DNA of 25,294 nucleotides from Caldilineaceae bacterium. Lineage in GTDB: Bacteria; Chloroflexota; Anaerolineae; Caldilineales; Caldilineaceae. The notes under the pieces are model-generated. The model saw only the letters and a program-made list of their open reading frames with translations, made no database searches and was not told where the DNA came from. Positions 18,044-25,294 of this stretch are shown in pieces. Position numbers and translations under genes: made by a program. Position 1 is the stretch's first letter; each line of letters begins with the position of its first letter. The stretch spans positions 1 to 25,294 of the forward strand of contig JACSRH010000220.1 in assembly GCA_014879855.1 (NCBI GenBank), read 5' to 3'.

Positions 18044-18541
18044 TTATCGAACTGGCGCTTTGTCAACAGCGCCATCGCCAATGGCAACGGCGAGCGCCAT
18101 CGCCACGCGCTCCCAGTTGTGCGGGGGCATGTAAACCAGCGCGGCGGGCAAAAAGGGCTTTGACGTAAAAGTCAGCGCGCCGGCAAGCTCTTGCACCGTC
18201 CAGACCGCGCGGGCGCGCGCGATCACAACGGAGGCGTCCGTCCATTTATCGAGCAGCACAAACCAGGCTGCCATCTCCTGCGCCATGCCCACATGGGAGA
18301 TCGGCAATGGCGTGTCGTTATGATTGAAGACAAAGGCGAGCGCGCCGCCCATGTCGCACCAGACACGATCCGGCGTAATCGGGCCGGGCGAGAGACCCAT
18401 TTCCCCCCATGCGTGCAGGTGCTCGTGGAGGTTGGCGATCACTGCCGGCGACAAATCGTTGTGCAGTGCAGTGATGGGGTGCAGGCCGGCAGGCGGCTGG
18501 GGATGGGAGAAAACAGTGTGGTCGCGGATCGTGTAGAACAT
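18044..18541 (-). CDS. Protein of unknown function, coupled to corA
   Basis: A 165-residue protein that I do not recognise. There is no signal peptide and no clear membrane helix. The N-terminus is histidine-rich (TIRDHTVFSHPQ, ITALHNDL, LHEHLHAWGEMG), followed by RVWCDMGGALAFVFNHNDTPL and an alanine-rich C-terminal half. The ATG at 18541 directly abuts the TGA of corA (TGA ATG), so it is almost certainly translated from the same message. That tight linkage suggests, without proving, a job connected with CorA or metal handling. Clustered histidines could bind a metal. Confidence 0.72.
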   Translation of the reverse strand: MFYTIRDHTVFSHPQPPAGLHPITALHNDLSPAVIANLHEHLHAWGEMGLSPGPITPDRVWCDMGGALAFVFNHNDTPLPISHVGMAQEMAAWFVLLDKWTDASVVIARARAVWTVQELAGALTFTSKPFLPAALVYMPPHNWERVAMALAVAIGDGAVDKAPVR

Positions 18542-19519
18542 TCAAAGCCACTTTCTTCTACGAAAAATAATCAACATGGTGATGGCGATGCTGATGAACA
18601 CCGCCCAGACCAGCGGATAGGCCCACCAGACGTTCAACTCCGGCATGAAGTGAAAATTCATCCCATACACGCCGGCGATAAAGCTGAGCGGGATGAAGAT
18701 GGTTGAGACCATCGTGAGCACCTTCATGACCTCATTCATGCGATTGTTGACCAGCGCCAGATGCGTCTCAATGGTGCTGCTGGCCAGGTCGCGCATGCTG
18801 TCGGACAGGTTGGCAAGCCGCGCCAGGTGGTCGTACACATCGCGATAATACATGCGAACCTGCGTTGGGACAACCTTGTATTCGCCCGTGGAGAGCCGTC
18901 CGAGCAACTCGCGCTGCGGCGTGAGGATGCGTTGTAGCCGCAGCGCACTGCTTTTGGCCGTCAACAGGCGATTGAGCATGTCGCGCTCCGCTTCATTGGA
19001 ATGGAAGATGTCATCTCCCAGCTTCTCCAATTGTTCTTCGAAGGCATCGATCAAAGGAATATAGTTATCAATCTGGCTGTCGAGCAATTCGTAGAGCAGC
19101 ATGGCCGGCCCACGCGCCAGCCCGACTTCGGCATGATGCTCCGCGTTCCAGCAGCGATTGATCGAGCGCCGTTCAGCTTCATGGATGGTTACAAGGAAGT
19201 TGACGCCAAGAAAGACATCCACCTCCTCGGTGTCCATGTCCATTGGCTCCTCGCCCAGGTTGACCGTGTGAAAAACGAGGTAGAGATAAGAGGCGTAGTC
19301 GTCAAGCTTGGGCAGATGTGTGTCGCGCAACGCGTCCTCGATCGCCAACGGGTGAAAGTGGAAAACCTGCGCCAGGACGCGCTCGTAGTCGCCATTCGAC
19401 GCGCCTTGCATATCGACCCAGAGTCGGGTGTCCTTGTCGGCAAGCAGACGCGGCAGTTCGGCGACTGGCACATCTACACCAACACGTCCAGCGGCATCGC
19501 GACAAATGATGCGGATCAT
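18542..19519 (-). CDS. corA: CorA-family magnesium/cobalt transporter
   Basis: A 325-residue CorA. The long soluble N-terminal funnel domain (1-260) leads to TM1 (about 268-285), the signature Gly286-Met287-Asn288 in IAGVYGMNFHFMPEL and TM2 (301-319), ending in a basic tail (FRRRKWL). Full-length and intact, it should form the pentameric Mg2+ (or Co2+/Ni2+) channel of the inner membrane. The ATG at 19519 comes nine bases after the stop of the Yip1-like gene and its own stop abuts the next gene, so it sits in the middle of an operon. No magnesium riboswitch is possible in such a short gap. Confidence 0.95.
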   Translation of the reverse strand: MIRIICRDAAGRVGVDVPVAELPRLLADKDTRLWVDMQGASNGDYERVLAQVFHFHPLAIEDALRDTHLPKLDDYASYLYLVFHTVNLGEEPMDMDTEEVDVFLGVNFLVTIHEAERRSINRCWNAEHHAEVGLARGPAMLLYELLDSQIDNYIPLIDAFEEQLEKLGDDIFHSNEAERDMLNRLLTAKSSALRLQRILTPQRELLGRLSTGEYKVVPTQVRMYYRDVYDHLARLANLSDSMRDLASSTIETHLALVNNRMNEVMKVLTMVSTIFIPLSFIAGVYGMNFHFMPELNVWWAYPLVWAVFISIAITMLIIFRRRKWL

Positions 19520-19528
19520 CGAAGGCTC

Positions 19529-20794
19529 TTACCCCATCAAAAAACCAGTTGCCAGCACGACTGCCAGCGGCGCCACGACGTACATCACCACCCATGTCAA
19601 TGCAAACACGCCGACGCTTTTCCACAGCCCAAACCCGTGCGCCACGCCCACCGCCTTGAGCAACAACGCCCCACACCAGACCACACCCACCAGCGCCAGG
19701 ATGCGCCCCGTATAGTGGAGCGCCGCGGCCGTGGGCGCCGACATCACATCGCTCAGATCAGGGGCGTAGGCAAGCAGAAAAAAAATGGCGGGCGCCGCGG
19801 AAAGCGCCACCGCGCCCAAATGCTGGTTCAAGGTGGCGCGGCCGCCCAGACTTTTCGCCACGAGCATCAGCGCCAAAACAAAAAGCATCCAGTCGGCCGC
19901 GTAGTGCAAGGGCGAAGCTAGCCACGCGCCCCCCAGCCGGATCACGCGGGAGGGGCGTGCGCCGAGGGGCGGCTCGATCTTGACCACCTCCGCGCGCGCC
20001 TGCGCCACAAATGTTTGTACGCGCGCCGGCGTCGCCGAAATTTGCGCCAGGACGCGCCCGACGGCTTCCGGCGTGGTCGACAAGGCTGCAATCCAACCGT
20101 TCACCTGGTCGGGCGTGGCCGAAATCTGCGCCAGCAACTCGTCGAACTGGCTTTGCGACATGCCAAGCTGGTCAAGCATGGGCTGGAGCTCCACCATCGT
20201 GGCATCGACCTGCGCCTGCTCCTCCGTTCTGGCCGCGGCAAGTTGCTCAGCGGTGAGGTTGGCCAGCCGCAACAGTCGCCGCGTGTCAGCTTCTGAAGCG
20301 TTGGCGCGCGCCAGCAGCCGGCTCATCTGGGCAGGGGTGGGCTGTGTTTGTTGGACGGCGCTTTCAATTTCACCAACTGTAAGCGTCCGCTGTTGCAGCA
20401 GCCGGTTCAGGCGCATCTGGGGAGTGGCAAAGCGGTTGAAGAGATCAGCCGCCTGTCTGATCACGCGCCCAAAGCGACGATCAAATTCAGACGCGGCGGC
20501 GTTAACCGCGTTCTCCACCCGTCCCTGCAGCACAGCGACCGCTGACTCGACCGCGGCGGTGACGGTGGCGACCGTCTCACGCGCGTCGGCGACGACCTGG
20601 TCGAAGCGCTCCACCAGCGTGGGCGTGCGCAGCGCGGACGGCAAGCCCAGCCACAGCCCCAGCCCGGCAAACAGACTGACGACGAGAAACAGTTTCAAGG
20701 CAAAGGCAATCCCTCGGTCAGTCTGGAGCAGCGCGTGAATGGCGTCGCCGCGCAATTGCAAAACCTGCGAGTAGGTGTAAAGTGCACTTTTCAT
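19529..20794 (-). CDS. Yip1-like membrane protein with an internal 14-residue repeat array
   Basis: A 421-residue protein from the ATG at 20794, which has GAGAGG nine bases upstream (ATG 20803 would overlap that site less well). A first membrane helix is at about 29-51 and an alanine/valine-rich amphipathic stretch at 59-120. An array of 14-residue units (about 150-265) follows: ISATPDQVNGWIAA, LSTTPEAVGRVLAQ and ISATPARVQTFVAQ are consecutive. Four membrane helices near 295-316, 329-345, 364-381 and 394-416 form a Yip1-like C-terminal domain. The repeats would be short helices capped by Thr-Pro. With TM1 at one end and the bundle at the other, the array may lie outside the membrane on one face. 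The function is unknown. It lies between another Yip1-like gene and corA. Confidence 0.78.
   Translation of the reverse strand: MKSALYTYSQVLQLRGDAIHALLQTDRGIAFALKLFLVVSLFAGLGLWLGLPSALRTPTLVERFDQVVADARETVATVTAAVESAVAVLQGRVENAVNAAASEFDRRFGRVIRQAADLFNRFATPQMRLNRLLQQRTLTVGEIESAVQQTQPTPAQMSRLLARANASEADTRRLLRLANLTAEQLAAARTEEQAQVDATMVELQPMLDQLGMSQSQFDELLAQISATPDQVNGWIAALSTTPEAVGRVLAQISATPARVQTFVAQARAEVVKIEPPLGARPSRVIRLGGAWLASPLHYAADWMLFVLALMLVAKSLGGRATLNQHLGAVALSAAPAIFFLLAYAPDLSDVMSAPTAAALHYTGRILALVGVVWCGALLLKAVGVAHGFGLWKSVGVFALTWVVMYVVAPLAVVLATGFLMG
20000..20347 (-). repeat. 14-residue protein repeat array (coding)
   Basis: Reading along the protein, units of 14 residues run TQPTPAQMSRLLAR, ANASEADTRRLLRL, ANLTAEQLAAARTE, an 18-residue spacer, LGMSQSQFDELLAQ, ISATPDQVNGWIAA, LSTTPEAVGRVLAQ, ISATPARVQTFVAQ. 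The pattern is a small or aliphatic residue, Ser/Ala, x, Ser/Thr, Pro/Ala or polar, then a helix ending Leu-Ala-x. At DNA level GCCGAAAT(T/C)TGCGCCAG recurs at 20034 and 20118, 84 bases or two units apart, pointing to duplication. Confidence 0.8.
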
Positions 20795-20828
20795 CGCTGG
20801 CATCCTCTCAAATAATCTATTCGTAGGG

Positions 20829-20843
20829 CGGGCTATCAGCCCG
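20829..20843. repeat. Short hairpin between the two Yip1-like genes
   Basis: CGGGCT (20829-20834) and AGCCCG (20838-20843) form a perfect 6-bp stem with an ATC loop, inside the 95-bp gap upstream of the repeat-bearing Yip1-like gene. There is no T-tract. It may attenuate or protect the polycistronic message. Confidence 0.5.
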
Positions 20844-20889
20844 ACAAACCACAGCAACGACCGGCGTCACGCCAGCAGCAAGATATCGA

Positions 20890-21729
20890 TCAGGGCGCCA
20901 GGAATTGTTGCACCTGGAGCACCTGATTGACATAGGGATTCTGCTGCAAGCTGTACGCGCCGCCGTTGAGCAAAATCAGCACAACAAGCAGCGCCACTAG
21001 CGCGTAGGGCGCCAGCGTCACCACGAGCGTCGGCGCGGCGCCCAACCCATGCGCCGACTTGAGGGCGAGAAACTTGGTCGCCAGCATCAGCAAAAAGATC
21101 AACGAAAGCGGCGCCACCGCGCCGGGGACAATTTCGACAAGCCGCAGCAGCAGCGGCGCAGACGCCAGGCTCAGCACGCCCAGCGTCTGCCCGAGACGCG
21201 CCTGACTGCCGTACCAGCGCGCCACCCAGTGAGCCAGCACCGCAAACAGGAGCCAGTTGATGACCGTAGCCAGCGCGGTGGCGACGATCGCGCTGACCGT
21301 GGCCGTCACCGTGGGATAACCTAGCAGCACGCGCAATGCCTCCCACGCCACGGTATGCCCCTGCGCAAACTGGACGGCAAAGGCAGGGTCTTGCTGCACC
21401 TGCTGAGCATACCAGGGCAGATCGATCAGTGCATTGTACAAAAGATGCTGCAACGAACTCAGGTCCGGCGCAGTCAGCGCGCCCAGCCAGTAGCCGATCA
21501 ACTGGGCGAGCGTCACCAGCCCGACGATCGTCAAAATAATCACGAACCCGCGCTGTCCTGGGCTTGCAGCATCGCGCACGACCGCGTACGGCTCATTGCC
21601 CAACAGCAGCGTGCGTCCGAGCAGCGCCAACACGCCCGGCTGCGCGCGGCCGTCCTCGTGCGCGGGATCCGGAGGTGCGGCGACGATGGCATCCGCATTG
21701 ATGGCGATGTCCCCTGATTCTATTGACAT
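20890..21729 (-). CDS. Yip1-like multi-pass membrane protein, first gene of the corA cluster
   Basis: A 279-residue protein. The ATG at 21729 has GGAG nine bases upstream. The same frame stays open far upstream, but that part lies antisense to the carboxylase gene and beyond the promoter, so it is not coding. An acidic N-terminus of about 35 residues leads to LLGRTLLLGNEPYAVVRD and about five hydrophobic segments (62-85, 142-167, 183-200, 204-222, 233-255). The long loop between the first two is probably extracytoplasmic or membrane-peripheral. It resembles the pair at 283-1757 in size and topology. It likely works with the repeat-bearing protein encoded 95 bases downstream. Confidence 0.75.
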   Translation of the reverse strand: MSIESGDIAINADAIVAAPPDPAHEDGRAQPGVLALLGRTLLLGNEPYAVVRDAASPGQRGFVIILTIVGLVTLAQLIGYWLGALTAPDLSSLQHLLYNALIDLPWYAQQVQQDPAFAVQFAQGHTVAWEALRVLLGYPTVTATVSAIVATALATVINWLLFAVLAHWVARWYGSQARLGQTLGVLSLASAPLLLRLVEIVPGAVAPLSLIFLLMLATKFLALKSAHGLGAAPTLVVTLAPYALVALLVVLILLNGGAYSLQQNPYVNQVLQVQQFLAP

Positions 21730-21761
21730 TTGGGAAAGCTCCAATCGTGAGTTGATGCGTT

Positions 21762-21779
21762 GCACGTTACGTGACGTGC
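21762..21779. promoter_or_regulatory. Inverted repeat just downstream of a promoter (possible operator)
   Basis: GCACGT (21762-21767) and ACGTGC (21774-21779) are a perfect inverted repeat around six bases. It would cover about +4 to +21 of the transcript from the promoter at 21790-21817, a common repressor position. It could also be an RNA hairpin in the leader. Confidence 0.5.
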
Positions 21780-21789
21780 GTATCACCAA

Positions 21790-21817
21790 ATTATAACGGC
21801 GGTCGGTGGCTCGACAA
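21790..21817 (-). promoter_or_regulatory. Promoter of the Yip1-like/corA cluster
   Basis: On the minus strand TTGTCG (21817-21812) and a perfect TATAAT (21795-21790) are separated by 16 bp. Transcription should start near 21783, giving a leader of about 54 bases. The -35 sequence is the same as in the promoter proposed at 146-174. Confidence 0.65.
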
Positions 21818-21862
21818 ACTACATGAACGGTCAAAGGTCTGTTCGATTCGGCCCGGCAGGTG

Positions 21863-21868
21863 TACAAT
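21863..21868 (+). promoter_or_regulatory. Possible -10 element for the biotin carboxylase gene
   Basis: TACAAT lies 126 bases upstream of the ATG at 21994. The hexamer 17 bp upstream (TGTTCG) is a poor -35 box. A dispersed repeat lies between this element and the gene. Confidence 0.3.
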
Positions 21869-21924
21869 TTAAGCCGCGAGGGCTGCAAAGCGGAGCATAT
21901 AACGCGCGGGTTGGCATGACCAGG

Positions 21925-21959
21925 CGGATTTCTGCTGATTTTCTCTGTGATCTGCGTGC
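21925..21959 (+). repeat. Dispersed repeat, second type, upstream of the carboxylase gene
   Basis: CGGATTTCTGCTGATTTTC followed by TCTGTGATCTGCGTG aligns closely with 15365-15399, with one gap. It belongs to the same loose family as the ACGGATT/CAGATTT repeats elsewhere in the window. Confidence 0.6.
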
Positions 21960-21993
21960 TATCTTTTATGCCTGATAAGTTTTGGAGACGCCA

Positions 21994-23538
<1,545 letters not shown>

Positions 23539-23555
23539 CAGAGAGGAGGGCGCCC

Positions 23556-24167
23556 TTGCTGCTGACCGAAGCGTCCTTGTCCAGCGCGGTCGAGGAGCTG
23601 GCGCGCCGCGATCCTGATCTGGCGCAGATAGTTGTGCGGCATGGCCTGCCGCCGCTGTGGCCGCGCGAACCAGGATTCCCCACGTTGGTGTTGCTGATCC
23701 TGGAACAGCAGGTATCGCTGGCTTCGGCGCGCGCCGCGTTTAACCGGCTGGAGGCGGTCACCGGTGCGGTGACGCCGGCCAGCCTGCTTGTCCTGACAGA
23801 CGAACAGATGCGCAGCATCGGCTTCAGCCGCCAGAAGGCCAGCTACGCGCGCGGTCTTGCCGAGGCGATCCAGGCGGGCCGGTTTGATCCCAGCCGTCTC
23901 GTCAAGTTGCCGGATGAGGAAGTGCGCCGTGTGTTGACGGCCTTCAGGGGCATCGGGCCGTGGACTGCGGAGATTTACCTGCTGATGGTGCTGCGCCGCG
24001 CCGACGCGTGGCCGGCCGGCGACCTGGCGCTGGCAATTGCCGCCCAACAGGTCAAGGGGCTGGCGCAGCGCCCCGCCCCGGCCGAGTTGGGCGCGCTGGC
24101 CGAAGCGTGGCGTCCCTGGCGGGCGGTCGCGGCGCGGCTGTTATGGCATCACTATCTGTCGCGCTGA
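23556..24167 (+). CDS. AlkA-type DNA-3-methyladenine glycosylase (HhH-GPD)
   Basis: A 203-residue HhH-GPD glycosylase that removes alkylated bases in base-excision repair. Visible parts are PTLVLLILEQQVSLASARAAFNRL (42-65), the hairpin around LTAFRGIGPWTAEIYLL (127-143) and the catalytic Asp156 in WPAGDLALA. The start is uncertain: TTG at 23556 has AGGAGGG five bases upstream, whereas GTG at 23535 overlaps the carboxylase stop as GTGA. I favour the TTG. The protein is shorter than E. coli AlkA because it lacks the N-terminal TBP-like domain, as in many bacterial homologues. It is probably cotranscribed with the carboxylase gene, an odd functional pairing. Confidence 0.9.
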   Translation: MLLTEASLSSAVEELARRDPDLAQIVVRHGLPPLWPREPGFPTLVLLILEQQVSLASARAAFNRLEAVTGAVTPASLLVLTDEQMRSIGFSRQKASYARGLAEAIQAGRFDPSRLVKLPDEEVRRVLTAFRGIGPWTAEIYLLMVLRRADAWPAGDLALAIAAQQVKGLAQRPAPAELGALAEAWRPWRAVAARLLWHHYLSR

Positions 24168-24220
24168 GGCGCACTGCGTATGGAGGCATTGGGAAGCGCC
24201 GAGGTAAAGCATGGTCTGCA

Positions 24221-24254
24221 ATCTTCCAGGAAGCCTTGGGGCTTGCTGGAAGAT
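24221..24254. terminator. Long hairpin between convergent genes
   Basis: ATCTTCCAG (24221-24229) pairs with CTGGAAGAT (24246-24254). Inside, AAGCC (24231-24235) pairs with GGCTT (24240-24244) around a TTGG loop, leaving one G-G mismatch. Fourteen of fifteen positions pair. There is no T-tract. It sits between the glycosylase and the convergent oxidoreductase and is probably a bidirectional termination or processing structure, or one copy of a palindromic repeat. Confidence 0.65.
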
Positions 24255-24301
24255 AGTTAGCAATAAGTGTTCAGCCCATCGCTTAGTAATGCTTCATCCG
24301 T

Positions 24302-25294
<993 letters not shown>

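Noticed and set aside
17953..18087. An N-terminal extension of the Nudix hydrolase
   Set aside because: It would overlap the end of the upstream gene and include a 16-bp tandem duplication that is not a multiple of three. Nudix homology begins after the ATG at 17952.

Overview
This is a GC-rich, gene-dense bacterial window with 19 supportable protein genes and no rRNA, tRNA, CRISPR array, prophage or transposase. The gene mix points to Chloroflexota (Anaerolineae/Caldilinea-like): several Yip1-type membrane proteins, a signal-peptide S8 protease with beta-rich tails, a secreted PQQ-type sugar dehydrogenase with PKD and PA14 domains, a HAAS/PadR pair and MutS2. That assignment is inference from gene content; no marker gene in the window settles it.

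Layout. (1) 146-1757 (+): promoter and two overlapping Yip1-like membrane genes. (2) 1763-4653 (-): secreted subtilase followed by moaB, coupled through a TGATG overlap. (3) 4878-7635 (-): family 2 glycosyltransferase, AglD-like flippase-type membrane protein and HD-domain hydrolase, packed like an operon, with mutS2 (7727-10183, -) upstream. (4) 10413-13190 (+): large secreted PQQ-type dehydrogenase, divergent from mutS2. (5) 13397-14736 (-): PadR regulator and HAAS membrane protein behind a near-consensus promoter that contains a perfect palindromic operator. (6) 15001-15378 (+) VOC/glyoxalase gene, 15427-15993 (-) DinB-like gene, 16215-17378 (+) lipocalin-like lipoprotein. (7) 17461-21729 (-): a five-gene run of Yip1-like protein, Yip1-like protein with an internal 14-residue repeat, corA, unknown gene and Nudix hydrolase. 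(8) 21994-24167 (+): biotin carboxylase that stops where a biotin-carrier region would be expected, overlapping or abutting an AlkA-type DNA glycosylase. (9) 24302-25294 (-): Gfo/Idh/MocA oxidoreductase, cut by the window end.

Intergenic DNA is short (none above 300 bp between genes) but structured. It holds a dispersed family of imperfect repeats built on ACGGATT/CAGATTT units, strong hairpins between two of the convergent gene pairs, short tandem repeats near gene starts, and promoters with TTGTCG or TTGACA -35 boxes. In two places the repeat family supplies the stop codon of the adjacent gene.

The points most worth following are the 14-residue repeat array in the Yip1-like protein at 19529-20794, the PadR promoter/operator with an apparently leaderless start, and the truncated carboxylase. 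I do not see a clear defence system, biosynthetic cluster or mobile element.
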